NCBI GenBank assembly: GCA_046350355.1
Contig: JAXMAN010000001.1
Span: forward strand, 62,001 to 126,000
DNA: 64,000 bases
Source: UBA966 sp046350355
Lineage (GTDB): Bacteria > Planctomycetota > Phycisphaerae > Phycisphaerales > SM1A02
Direction of reading: 5' to 3'
Shown here: piece by piece, positions 41,023-49,795 of the stretch
Numbering within the stretch: the first letter of the stretch is position 1
Layout: each line of letters begins with the position of its first letter
Position numbers and translations under genes: made by a program
Notes under the pieces: generated by a model
What the model saw: the letters and a program-made list of their open reading frames with translations, nothing else
Database searches by the model: none
Told to the model about the DNA's origin: nothing

Positions 41023-41568
41023 ATGGTCAACTCTCGTCTTCTGGTCCCGGCGATCGCCGCCGCGCTGTGCGCTGCTGCCGCGAACGCCGAGTTCATCAAC
41101 GGCGCACCGCTCTCCGTGAGCGGCACCGCGGGCCCCGAGTTCGGCGGCACCACCTGGGGCACCTCCGCCGGACAGGGCGTGCACTCGCTCGGCGGCTCGA
41201 GCACCTACTGGGATGCGACCTTCGGCAATCCCGTGCTCCTGACCATCGGCGTGAGCTCGACGATCAACAACCAGTACTCCGCGACCTTCTACTTCGACTT
41301 CAGCGACTTCCAGCCGCAGGACTTCTCCGAGCTGACGATCGACATCATCGGCCTGAAGTCGGATGGGTCGCTCAACGGCATCGCCTCGTCGCTGGGCGTC
41401 GCGACCACCGATGGCAACGCGATCCACTGGACCGGCGCCGGCGACGACGTCAGCGAGGGCGGCCTCCTCTGGATCACCGTGAGCCAGGTCCCCGCGCCGG
41501 GCGCGCTCGCGCTGCTGGGCGTCGCGGGCCTGATGGGCTCGCGCCGCCGCCGCGTCGCTCACTCGTAG
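41023..41568 (+). CDS. Exported PEP-CTERM-like protein
   Basis: This 181-residue protein has a signal peptide (MVNSRLLVPAIAAALCAAAANA), a beta-rich mature domain of about 130 residues with many Ser, Thr, Gly and Asn (LLTIGVSSTINNQYSATFYFDFSDF), and a C-terminal sorting tail: VPAPGALALLGVAGLMG followed by SRRRR. The V-P-A-P motif, hydrophobic helix and Arg cluster are the PEP-CTERM plan (motif here PAP) processed by exosortase-type transpeptidases. Members are usually attached to the surface or exopolysaccharide. It has its own promoter with leader hairpin. Its last 10 bp overlap the end of the convergent MutL-like gene. Confidence 0.85.
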   Translation: MVNSRLLVPAIAAALCAAAANAEFINGAPLSVSGTAGPEFGGTTWGTSAGQGVHSLGGSSTYWDATFGNPVLLTIGVSSTINNQYSATFYFDFSDFQPQDFSELTIDIIGLKSDGSLNGIASSLGVATTDGNAIHWTGAGDDVSEGGLLWITVSQVPAPGALALLGVAGLMGSRRRRVAHS

Positions 41569-43394
41569 ACGCGCAGCGCCTGCAGCCAACGCGCGATCGT
41601 GGCGCGCCGGTCGGCCTCGGCCTCCGGCACGGAGATCGGCCGTCCGCGCGCATCGAGCACCAGCCCGACCGTCCCGCCGCGCACCGTGCGCGTGACCGGC
41701 TTGCCGGGACCCGCGCCCATGTCGAAGCCGCGCTCGGGGACGACCTCCATCTCGCAGCGCTCCTCGTGCCCCAGCGGGACGAGCTTCATCTCGCCGCAGG
41801 CGAGCGCCCCCTGCTCGCTGCGCGCGCCGCGCAGCGTGTAGCGGAAGCAGGGCTTGCCGGGACGCGACTCGCCCTTGGGAGCGACGCAGGTGCCCAGGTA
41901 GATCAGGCAGTCCTTCTCGAAGACCTCCATCGCGGCCTCGGGGTGCACCGACGCGAGCACGCCCAGGTGCGGCATCATGAAGATGCTGTCCTTGGCGAGC
42001 TCCGTGAATCCCTCGGGCTCGAAGCTGTCGACGAGCATCAGCGCCGTCTGCTCCATGCGCGGCGCGTGACTGAGCACGCCGCCGCTGGCGACGAGCAGGT
42101 CGAGCTTCATGTTGTCGACGATCGTCGAGCCCGACTGCGCCTGGCTGAAGGCGTCGCCGACGGTGCGCTGCTGCTGCACGCCCTTGAGCGTCGTCGCGAA
42201 CTCCTTGTGCTGCTGGTAGCTCAGGCGCAGCGCCTCGCGCGCGACCGCCTGCTCGAAGACCAGCGCCTCCAGCGTCTGCGGGATCGTGGTCGGGCGGATC
42301 ATCTTGTTCTTGACGCGGTTGCGCAGCTCGCGCTCGTCCATGGGCAGGTGCACCCAGCGCAGGATGCGCGGCATCGTCGCCTCCGCGCAGACGTTGCTGA
42401 TGCTGTAGCTCATGCCCAGGTTGGCGCTCACCGTGCGGTTGAAGACGCCGCCGAAGACGCTGAAGACGTCGGTGGTCGCGCCGCCGATGTCGACGCCCAC
42501 GGCGTTGATGCCGCGCCGGCTGGCGATGGTCCGCAGGATGTCGCCCACCGCGCCGGGGGTCGGCATGATCGGCGCGTCCGCCCACGAGATGAGCTTGTCG
42601 TAGCCGGGCGCGTGCGCCATCACGTGCTCGAGGAAGACGTCGTGGATGCGGTCGCGCGCGGGGCCGAGGTTCTCCGACTCCAGCGTCGGGCGCAGGTTCG
42701 GCACGACGCTGAGGTCGAAGCCCTTCGCGAAGACGCGCTCCACCGCGGGGGCGGCGTTGCGGTTGCCGGCGAAGATGATCGGCATGCGGTACTCGCCGCC
42801 GAAGCGCGGGCGCGGCTTCGCGGGCGCGATGAGCTCGGCGAGCTCGACGACCTTCTTCTCGTCGCCGCCGTCGGTGCCGCCGGAGAGGAGCACCATGTCG
42901 GGGCGCAGCTCGCGGATGCGCTGGATCTGCTCGTGCGGGCGGCGGTTGTCGTTGGCCGCGATCGTGTCCATGACGATCGCGCCCGCGCCCAGCGCCGCGC
43001 GCTTGGCGCTCTCGGCGGTCATCTGGCGCACGACGCCGGCGACCATCATCTGCAGGCCGCCGCCGGCGCTGCTGGTGCTGATGTAGATGTCGCAGCCCTG
43101 CGGATCGGCGGGATTCGTGCGGCGGATGATCGTGCCGTCGTCGGCGATGAGCCGGCGTCCGCTGAGCTCCTGCAGCTCGGTCACCGCGTTGGCGACGCCG
43201 AGCGTGACGTCGGCGAAGGGCTCCTCGACGGTGGTGGGCGCCTCGCCGCGGTGGGTCTGGCGGAAGTGGCCGTCGACCTCCTCGATCATGATCGCCTTGG
43301 TCGTCGTGCTGCCGCAGTCGGTGGCGACGACGATGCGGATGCGCTCCTTCGGCGGAGGCGTGCGGCCGGCGGGGGCGCTGTGGGAGGTGCTCAT
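41559..43394 (-). CDS. MutL-like (glutamate mutase L family) ATPase
   Basis: This 611-residue protein has the ASKHA fold of the glutamate-mutase-L family (not the mismatch-repair MutL). The phosphate-1 loop is VVATDCGSTTTKAIMI (about 23-38), and the second is INAVGVDIGGATTDVFSVFGG (about 310-330). Between them lie ISTSSAGGGLQMMVAGVV and VLLSGGTDGGDEKK. Members near glutamate mutase are thought to repair or protect the B12 enzyme, but no mutase gene is present in this window. The ATG at 43394 overlaps the stop of a small upstream gene. The DUF6754-like operon and barrel protein nearby suggest a different, membrane-linked role. Confidence 0.85.
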   Translation of the reverse strand: MSTSHSAPAGRTPPPKERIRIVVATDCGSTTTKAIMIEEVDGHFRQTHRGEAPTTVEEPFADVTLGVANAVTELQELSGRRLIADDGTIIRRTNPADPQGCDIYISTSSAGGGLQMMVAGVVRQMTAESAKRAALGAGAIVMDTIAANDNRRPHEQIQRIRELRPDMVLLSGGTDGGDEKKVVELAELIAPAKPRPRFGGEYRMPIIFAGNRNAAPAVERVFAKGFDLSVVPNLRPTLESENLGPARDRIHDVFLEHVMAHAPGYDKLISWADAPIMPTPGAVGDILRTIASRRGINAVGVDIGGATTDVFSVFGGVFNRTVSANLGMSYSISNVCAEATMPRILRWVHLPMDERELRNRVKNKMIRPTTIPQTLEALVFEQAVAREALRLSYQQHKEFATTLKGVQQQRTVGDAFSQAQSGSTIVDNMKLDLLVASGGVLSHAPRMEQTALMLVDSFEPEGFTELAKDSIFMMPHLGVLASVHPEAAMEVFEKDCLIYLGTCVAPKGESRPGKPCFRYTLRGARSEQGALACGEMKLVPLGHEERCEMEVVPERGFDMGAGPGKPVTRTVRGGTVGLVLDARGRPISVPEAEADRRATIARWLQALRVYE

Positions 43395-43795
43395 GGCGTG
43401 GAGGGCCCCGGCGGGGGCGCGTCGGTGGAGGGTACTTTCGGCTCCTCGCGCTGGAGTTCGCGCAGGATCCATTCGATGCTGCCGCGCCGCTGCAGGTACT
43501 CCGCGAGCGCCTGGTAGCGCAGCGGATCGAGCACCGCGGTGGCGAAGGGCTGCATGAAGTGCATCGTCTGCGCGCCGACGCCGTTGAGCGGTCGCAGGCT
43601 CTCGAGGAAGACGCCCGCGGGCATCGCCATGCCGCGGCGGCGGATCTCGGCGATGAGCGGATCGAGCGCGGCGCGCTGCGCAGTGGTGGGCTCGGCGGGG
43701 CCCGGCGGCTCGACCGCGAAGGCGTGGCGCAGCGCGGCGCGCCAGCCGCGCGGGCGGGCGGGGGTGGCGTCGGGGGTGGGCGCGGAGTCGTTCAT
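43391..43795 (-). CDS. Small conserved-looking protein coupled to the MutL-like gene
   Basis: This 134-residue soluble protein starts at 43795 with a Pro/Ala/Thr-rich stretch. A helical body follows: LDPLIAEIRRRGMAMPAGVFLESLRPLNGVGAQTMHFMQPF and ALAEYLQRRGSIEWILRELQRE. The segment P-A-x-F-x-L-E-x-x-x-P-L looks like a conserved motif from small proteins near MutL-like genes in other bacteria, as far as I recall. No membrane helix or catalytic motif is clear. It overlaps the MutL-like start and the preceding stop by 4 nt each (ATGA), so the three genes are one translation unit. Confidence 0.6.
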   Translation of the reverse strand: MNDSAPTPDATPARPRGWRAALRHAFAVEPPGPAEPTTAQRAALDPLIAEIRRRGMAMPAGVFLESLRPLNGVGAQTMHFMQPFATAVLDPLRYQALAEYLQRRGSIEWILRELQREEPKVPSTDAPPPGPSTP

Positions 43796-44301
43796 GCAGC
43801 GCGCCCCGCGGGCAGGTGCGCGCGCAGCCACTCGCCGCGCGCGGGCGAATCCAGCAGCACCGTCGCGCCGCGCGGACGGCGGCCGTGGCCCGTCACGAGG
43901 AAGGCCGCATCGCCGGAGGGATCGAGCGCAACGCGGCGCACCTCGCTCCAGGCGACGCGCCGCGTGCGCAGCGTGCCGTGGATCGCGAGCGACTGCGCGT
44001 CCGCTTGGTAGCGCACGGGCAGGTACGCGTCGATGGTGGCGAGCACGAAGGCGACGAGCGCGAGCGCGCCCCAGAGCCAGTCGCCCGCGGCGACCGCGAC
44101 GGCGGCGGCCAGCAGCAGCGCGCTGCACGCCGCGAAGATCGCGCGGGCGGGACGCGCGCGCCAGGCGGCGGCGGCCCACTGCGGCGCGAGCGGCGACGCG
44201 GGCGCGGAAGGCGTCGCGTCCGTCAGCGCGGCCGCCGACGCGGGCGCGGCAGACGCGTCCGCGCTCGCGGCGACCGCTGCACTGGTGGAGGAACCGCTCA
44301 C
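43792..44301 (-). CDS. Small membrane protein with PH-like C-terminal domain
   Basis: This protein has about 169 residues from the GTG at 44301; another GTG at 44316 is possible, and neither has a strong ribosome site. After an Ala/Ser-rich start come two hydrophobic helices (IFAACSALLLAAAVAVAAGDWLWGALALVAFVLATIDAYL). A C-terminal beta domain then has LAIHGTLRTRRVAWSEVRRVALDPSGDAAFLV, which resembles bacterial pleckstrin-like (bPH) membrane domains. It is the first gene of the minus-strand unit with the MutL-like ATPase and could fix that unit to the membrane, but this is inference. Confidence 0.55.
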   Translation of the reverse strand: MSGSSTSAAVAASADASAAPASAAALTDATPSAPASPLAPQWAAAAWRARPARAIFAACSALLLAAAVAVAAGDWLWGALALVAFVLATIDAYLPVRYQADAQSLAIHGTLRTRRVAWSEVRRVALDPSGDAAFLVTGHGRRPRGATVLLDSPARGEWLRAHLPAGRAA

Positions 44302-44450
44302 GATGCGCAAGGTTACGGGGGCGTGCACGCCGCCACCCGCGCGCGGCGTGCGGGATGTGCGGGCGGATCGCGGACGCGCGGCGATCGACCGCGCCGCGGC
44401 CCGCGAGGCGGCGCTTGCGTCGCGCGCGGGGGCATCGCACACTCCCCGCA

Positions 44451-46661
44451 ATGCCCGCTCCCCTGCCCGCGGTCTCGCTCTCCTGGCGTGGCGACCTTCC
44501 CTGGTCGCCCGAACGCGACGCGGCGTGGGGCTGGGCGCAGCCGACGCGCGCGCTCTGCGAGGAGCGCTTCCTGCGCGCGCACGGCTTCGCCGCGGCGGGA
44601 GCGACGGCTCCCGGACGCTGGACGGGCGAACCGATGCTCCGCCCCGACGCCGCCGCCTGGCGACGCGATCCGGCGCGCGCCGCGGGAGATGCGGACGAAC
44701 CCCACGACTGGAGCGACGACGCCGGCACCGACGACGCGGACGCGCCGCCTCGGCGCTGGATCCTCGGCGAGATCGGCTTCGGCTCGGGCGCGCTGCTGCT
44801 GCATGCGTGGGCCGCGCTGCGCGCGCACGGCGCGCCGCAGGACCAGCTCGACTGGGTCGCGGTGACGCGCACGATTCCCGACGCGGGCACGCTGCGCCGC
44901 GCGGCGCTCGCGGATCCCGCGATGCTCGCGCTGCAGCCGCTCGTCGAGGAGCTCGCGGACGCCTGGCCCGAGCGCATTCCCGGCGTGCACCGCCGCGCGC
45001 TCGACGGCGGCCGCGTGCGCCTGACGCTGCTGGTGGGCGATGTCCACGAGCTGCTCGCGGGCGCGGCCTTCGTCGCCGACGCGTGGAACCTGCACGAGGA
45101 GGCCGGCGCCGAGCTGCTCGCGATGGTCGCGCAGCGCGCCGCGGAAGAGACGACCTTCGCCGCCAACGACGACGCGCTCGCGCGCGGCCTCAAGCGCATG
45201 GCCGCGGAATCGCTGCGCGCGGAGCAGTCGCGCGGACACCGACGCGTGCCCGCGCGCGGGCTGCCCGCGTGGTTCGCGATGCCCGAGCCCGTGCACGCGC
45301 GCACCGCCGTCGTGGTGGGCGCCGGGCTCGCGGGCGCGGCCGCGGCGCGCGCGCTCGCCGAACGCGGGCTGCGCGTGCATGTGCTCGACGCGCTCGGGCC
45401 CGCGCAGGGCGCCAGCAGCGCGCCGACCGCGGTGCTCGCGCCGCACATCGCGAGCTGGCAGAGCCCGCAGACGCGCATCGTCTCGCAGGCCTTCCTGCAC
45501 GCGCGCGCGCTCATGCGACGCCTGCACGCGCCCGCCGCCGAGTGCGGGCTGCTGCAGCCGCTGCGCGTGGGCGAGGAATGGGGCCTGGAGCTCGCCATCG
45601 GCGAGTGGGGCTGGCCGCATGACCTGCTGCAGATCATCGACGCGGACGAGGCGACGGCGATCGCGGGCGTGCCGCTGGGGGCGCTTGCCTCCAGCAGCGC
45701 GCGCGCGCGTCCGCAGGAGCCGGCGTCCAGCGCGCCCGCGGGCGCGGAACCCACGCCGCAGGGCGCGGTCTTCACGCCGCTGGCGGGCACGACCGTCCCC
45801 GCCGCGACGGTCGAGGCGCTGCTCTCGCATCCGGGCATCACGGTGCACGCGCGCGTGCGCGTCGACACGCTGCGGCGCGCGGAGGGCGGATGGGCGCTCG
45901 GCGCCAGCGGCGACGGCGTGCCCGGCGTCCCGCGCGCGCTGCTGGCGTGCGCGCCGCTGGTGGTGCTCGCCACCGCGGGCGCATGGACGCCGCGGCTGGC
46001 GGACGAGCGCAGCTTCGGCATCGACCGCGCGGGCGCGCTCGCGGATGCGGCGCTGCCGGACGCGCCGCTGGACTGCGTGCGCGGACAGCTCTCCTTCTTC
46101 GGCTGCGAGGACCCGCACGCGGCGTCGGGCGAATGCGCCCCCGTGCCGCACGCGATCGTCTCGGGCAACGGCTTCGTCGCGCCCGGCGCGGTTGGGAGCG
46201 TCTGCGTCGGCGCCACCTACGAGCGCGGCGCGGAGCGCATCGAGACGACCACGCGCGACGACGCGCTGAACCTGACGACGCTCGAGCGGCTGCTCCCGGA
46301 GCTGGCCGCGCCCGGCCGTCCGCTCGTGCGCCACGCGGCGTGGGCGGGGCTGCGCGCGTCCGTGCACGACCACTGCCCGATCGTCGGTCCCGTCCCCGAC
46401 AGCGCGGCGTACCGCGCGGCCTTCGCGCCGCTGCGCGACGGCCCGCTCGCGGCGCGCTGGCCATCACCGCCGACGCTTCCGGGATTGTTCGTGACGCTTG
46501 CGCACGGCTCGCGCGGCACGAGCACCGCCCTGCTCTGCGGCGAGCTGCTCGCCGACATGGTCGTCGGTGGCGTGCGCTGCGTCCCCGACGGGCTGCTGCC
46601 GGCGCTCCTGCCGCAGCGCTTCCTGGTGCGGGCGCTTCGCGGCGGCGCGGCCCCGATGTAA
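44451..46661 (+). CDS. mnmC: MnmC-like protein with degenerate methyltransferase half
   Basis: This 736-residue protein matches MnmC, which finishes the mnm5s2U34 modification of tRNA wobble bases. The C-terminal FAD oxidoreductase half (about 285-720) looks complete: TAVVVGAGLAGAAAARALAERGLRVHVLD, APTAVLAPHIASWQSPQTRI, and AGLRASVHDHCPIVGPVPD...HGSRGTSTALLCGELL. In the N-terminal half the SAM motif is changed (GEIGFGSGALLLHAW for the usual GFGTGLNFL), the acidic residue after the next strand is missing, and the D-G-F-A-P-A-K-N-P loop is replaced by VADAWNLHEEAGAEL. The methyl-transfer half is thus probably inactive or altered. An Ala/Asp-rich insert (75-100) is extra. Confidence 0.75.
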   Translation: MPAPLPAVSLSWRGDLPWSPERDAAWGWAQPTRALCEERFLRAHGFAAAGATAPGRWTGEPMLRPDAAAWRRDPARAAGDADEPHDWSDDAGTDDADAPPRRWILGEIGFGSGALLLHAWAALRAHGAPQDQLDWVAVTRTIPDAGTLRRAALADPAMLALQPLVEELADAWPERIPGVHRRALDGGRVRLTLLVGDVHELLAGAAFVADAWNLHEEAGAELLAMVAQRAAEETTFAANDDALARGLKRMAAESLRAEQSRGHRRVPARGLPAWFAMPEPVHARTAVVVGAGLAGAAAARALAERGLRVHVLDALGPAQGASSAPTAVLAPHIASWQSPQTRIVSQAFLHARALMRRLHAPAAECGLLQPLRVGEEWGLELAIGEWGWPHDLLQIIDADEATAIAGVPLGALASSSARARPQEPASSAPAGAEPTPQGAVFTPLAGTTVPAATVEALLSHPGITVHARVRVDTLRRAEGGWALGASGDGVPGVPRALLACAPLVVLATAGAWTPRLADERSFGIDRAGALADAALPDAPLDCVRGQLSFFGCEDPHAASGECAPVPHAIVSGNGFVAPGAVGSVCVGATYERGAERIETTTRDDALNLTTLERLLPELAAPGRPLVRHAAWAGLRASVHDHCPIVGPVPDSAAYRAAFAPLRDGPLAARWPSPPTLPGLFVTLAHGSRGTSTALLCGELLADMVVGGVRCVPDGLLPALLPQRFLVRALRGGAAPM

Positions 46662-46670
46662 GGTGGTGCC

Positions 46671-47315
46671 ATGAGCACCACGAACGCCGCCGGCAACCTT
46701 CCCCAGACCAAGACCGGCTGCTGCGGCGCCTCCTGCGCCTGCAAGGCCGCGGCCCCGAAGCTGAACGAGCTGGGCGATCCCACCGGCTGGAGCGTGGACG
46801 GATCGGTGCAGTCCCCCGTGGACCTCTTCCGCTGGATCGCGGAGAACCGCCACCTGATGAAGCCGCCCGTGGGGAACAAGTACCTCTACGCCGGCAAGGA
46901 CTTCTTCGTCATGATCATCGCGGGCCCCAACGCCCGCAACGACTACCACATGACCAACAGCGAGGAGTTCTTCATCCAGCTCAAGGGCGACGTCACCGTG
47001 CGCCTGCGCGAGAACGGCGCGATCCGCGAGGTGCGCATCCGCGAGGGCGAGACCTTCTTCATCCCGCCCAACGTCCCCCACAGCCCGCAGCGCGGTCCGG
47101 ACACGCTGGGCCTGGTCGTCGAGCGCCGCCGTCCCGAGCACGAGACGGAGCACCTGATGTTCTTCTGCGAGAAGTGCGGCGAGCTCGTCTACGACAAGGA
47201 GTTCGTCTGCAAGGACATCGTGAAGCACTTCGCCGCCGCGATGGAGGAGTTCTGGGCGACCCCCGCGCTCTGCACCTGCAAGAAGTGCGGCACGCGCGTG
47301 ATGCGGCCGTTCTGA
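46671..47315 (+). CDS. 3-hydroxyanthranilate 3,4-dioxygenase
   Basis: This 214-residue cupin enzyme opens the ring of 3-hydroxyanthranilate in tryptophan breakdown. The iron ligands are His93, Glu99 and His137 in YHMTNSEEFFIQLKGD and PPNVPHSPQR; their spacing (6 and 44) equals that of characterised enzymes (H47, E53, H91 in the human protein). FDVMI-type strands and the C-terminal metal site with two CxxC pairs (CEKC, CKKC) are of bacterial type. The N-terminus has an added Cys cluster, TGCCGASCACK (residues 16-26), whose purpose is unknown. It begins 9 nt after the MnmC-like gene, with AAGGTGGTG as ribosome site. Its product is the substrate of the decarboxylase at 51644. Confidence 0.93.
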   Translation: MSTTNAAGNLPQTKTGCCGASCACKAAAPKLNELGDPTGWSVDGSVQSPVDLFRWIAENRHLMKPPVGNKYLYAGKDFFVMIIAGPNARNDYHMTNSEEFFIQLKGDVTVRLRENGAIREVRIREGETFFIPPNVPHSPQRGPDTLGLVVERRRPEHETEHLMFFCEKCGELVYDKEFVCKDIVKHFAAAMEEFWATPALCTCKKCGTRVMRPF

Positions 47316-47346
47316 GTCTTGCGGGGCGGGCGGTGCGGCGGGTCGA

Positions 47347-49740
47347 TCAAGGCGAGTGATCGTTGACGGGCCGCTTCTGAGCGCGATGGATCGCGAGTCG
47401 CTGGGTCCACTCGAATTCGATCCACCGGAGCCGCGATCCGAGCGCGATGTCAGCGCGTTCCACCGTGCGGCGGGCGGCGAAGTCGTCGCCGACCTCTTCC
47501 CATGCAGGCCGACCAAGACGGTCAATCAGGGCGTGCAGGCGCTGGCTGTCGAGGCGTGACGCGACCGCGATGAGCTCCGCGAGCGCCTCGGCGCGCTCGG
47601 ACTCCGAGCGTTGCCTCCCTCCAGGCTCCGCTCCCGAGTCCGCAAGCGCGCGTTCGATGTAGCTGGGCCAGGTTCCGCTGCCCCGAGCGCCTGCGAGGAG
47701 ACGCGCGATCGCCGCGTTCCCTCGCGCCCCGGCGTCCGGCACCGCGGCGAGCGCACCTTCCTGCGCCTCGAGCACCGCGCGATGCGCGAGCCGAAGCGCC
47801 GCGTGCGCGGCGGCGAGCCGCTCAAGCTGCGGACGCTGATCCGACATCGCTCGTTCGACCTCCGCCTTCGGCCATGCCTCCGGCTGCGCGGACATCGCAG
47901 ACCGCAGGTGCGACCCGAGGCGAAGCGCGATCTCGGCGCCTCGACGCGCGAGGAGGCAGTTCATGCGCCGCTCGAGCAGCGGCAGCATCGCCTCGTAATA
48001 GCCCGCAGCGAAGAGCATCGACTCGTCGGAACATCGGCGCAGACGAAGAACCGCGCGCGCAAGGTCGACTCTCCAGCTCCGGCCAAACGCCTCGCATGGG
48101 TCGCCGAACAGGTCAGACGCGATGGTGGTCAGTGCATCGAACCGAGCCATCTCTTTGCGGAGTCGAGCGGCTCGATCCCGCGGCTGGTCCGTGGTGGATT
48201 CGAAGAGCTGCTCTTCGAACTTCGACCAGCCCGCGTCGAACGCCGCGCGTTCGCGATCCAGGAGACGGTGTGCATCCGGAAGAGCCAGTCCCGGAGCGAT
48301 CGCGGTGGAGTCCAGCGACAGGAATGCCTCGATCTCTTGCCATGACTCGAGCGAATGATTGTCCAGTACGGCGATCGTTCGGAGCGATTCCTCCGGACGG
48401 TCACCCGGCGGAGCATCCGTGGGATCAATGCAAAAATCGCGGCACATTTGGAAGAGCACCGAATTCCGCGGCCGAGAGCTCTCGAATCGCCCGACCACGA
48501 ACCGCAGGGGCGGCGGACCCGTGGTGCCAGGCGCCTTGGCAGCGGAACCCCCGACGGCGGCTTCGCGCGCAGCCGCCGGGTCGCCAGCACCAAGGCACTC
48601 CGTCGCCAGTTCCGCGTCCAGGGCGTTGAGCGCGCGGAGCGCGCCAACGAGTTCTTCCGAGCGCCGCTCGAGTTGTGCGCCGTCGTCCAGGACGACGTTG
48701 AGCTCGCCTCTCGCGCGAGCGAGAGCTTCGATTGCCCGGGATATCAGGGGCGCCTTGGCATCCAGGGTCCTCCGACGCCGATCCGGTTCGACCCCAACCG
48801 CCCCGACGCCAGCCGACTCCATCAGGCACGATTCGGACCGAACGGCCGCGTGGCCTTCGAGCAGACCTTCGATCACCGCTCGACGGAGCCGCAGCTGATT
48901 CGCAGGCCCCAGCGCAGTCTCGAGCGCGCGCGCATGTTGCCACAGACCAAGGACGACGTCGGCTGCGGCATCTGCGATCCCCGCGGATACCCTCGCCCAT
49001 GCACGCTCGATGTCGGCGTTCGATCCTCCCGGACGATGGAGCCGGCCCCCAGGACCCGCCGCGAAGCCGGCCATCTCGAGCTCGCGCGCCGCCGCCGCGA
49101 ACGCCCTGGAGCAGCGCTGAGCAAGCGATTTCAGAAGCTGCGCGCGCTGCGCTCGCTGTCCATCGAGCAGCGGAGCGAGCGCGGCGCGTTCTGCTTCGGA
49201 CAGGGGAAGCGAAGTGCATGCGCGTTCGACATCGAACAACGCCCCGGGCCACCGAGCTCCGAGGCGGCGACGGATCTCCGGCATCGATCGCTCGCGCTCG
49301 ATGGCCGAACGCAACGCCGCGATCCGATCCGCCGCGAGCATGCCGCCCCCAATCGCCTGATCGAGCAGGGCGGTCGTCCGATCGTCCAACCGCTGACGAG
49401 CCGATTCGTACGCACGCCTCGCCCGTTCAATCTCGTGGCTTGGACGGAGCAGGAGCGCGGCATCCTCTGCATCGTCGATGTCGATCACCTCTCTGTCGGA
49501 GAGCTCGAAACACGCCGTGCGACAGTTCTCCAGGTACTCGAGGTACAGGGCTTCCAGTGGCCCAATCTCGCGGGCGTCGTCGTCGGCAGCCCCCTCGCGA
49601 AGCACCTCCCAGGACAGGGGCATCGGCGCGACATCGCACGCGGTCGTCTGCGCAGTGGCCGCCGAGCGCAGCCCGAGGATGACGGACAGCGCCGCCATCC
49701 AGACCAGGTGCACCGCGGTTCTTCGGCGTTCGGCGTCCAT
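47347..49740 (-). CDS. Large exported helical protein, no family recognised, atypical composition
   Basis: This 797-residue protein starts with a signal peptide (VHLVWMAALSVILGLRSAATAQ). The mature part is almost entirely helical and rich in Arg, Ala, Leu and Glu, with scattered Cys (for example ENCRTACFELSD, FQMCRDFCIDP and RMNCLLARRG). A proline/glycine-rich break (AAKAPGTTGPPPLRF) near residue 395 divides it into two halves that may be related. It has no catalytic motif I know. Base composition is visibly less GC-biased than that of its neighbours, with many CGA, CGC, GAT and AAT codons. It points against the kynurenine genes on both sides, so it may have been inserted or transferred. Confidence 0.7.
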   Translation of the reverse strand: MDAERRRTAVHLVWMAALSVILGLRSAATAQTTACDVAPMPLSWEVLREGAADDDAREIGPLEALYLEYLENCRTACFELSDREVIDIDDAEDAALLLRPSHEIERARRAYESARQRLDDRTTALLDQAIGGGMLAADRIAALRSAIERERSMPEIRRRLGARWPGALFDVERACTSLPLSEAERAALAPLLDGQRAQRAQLLKSLAQRCSRAFAAAARELEMAGFAAGPGGRLHRPGGSNADIERAWARVSAGIADAAADVVLGLWQHARALETALGPANQLRLRRAVIEGLLEGHAAVRSESCLMESAGVGAVGVEPDRRRRTLDAKAPLISRAIEALARARGELNVVLDDGAQLERRSEELVGALRALNALDAELATECLGAGDPAAAREAAVGGSAAKAPGTTGPPPLRFVVGRFESSRPRNSVLFQMCRDFCIDPTDAPPGDRPEESLRTIAVLDNHSLESWQEIEAFLSLDSTAIAPGLALPDAHRLLDRERAAFDAGWSKFEEQLFESTTDQPRDRAARLRKEMARFDALTTIASDLFGDPCEAFGRSWRVDLARAVLRLRRCSDESMLFAAGYYEAMLPLLERRMNCLLARRGAEIALRLGSHLRSAMSAQPEAWPKAEVERAMSDQRPQLERLAAAHAALRLAHRAVLEAQEGALAAVPDAGARGNAAIARLLAGARGSGTWPSYIERALADSGAEPGGRQRSESERAEALAELIAVASRLDSQRLHALIDRLGRPAWEEVGDDFAARRTVERADIALGSRLRWIEFEWTQRLAIHRAQKRPVNDHSP

Positions 49741-49795
49741 CGTTCTTCTCCGCAGCGCGTTGCCTCCGCCCCGTCATCACTCTCACTGCTGGGGT

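Noticed and set aside
40638..41119. Short open frames in the 492-bp intergenic region.
   Set aside because: Their products are Arg/Pro/Ser-rich composition artefacts without motifs, and none has a well-placed ribosome site; the GGAGG at 40734 is too far from an ATG.
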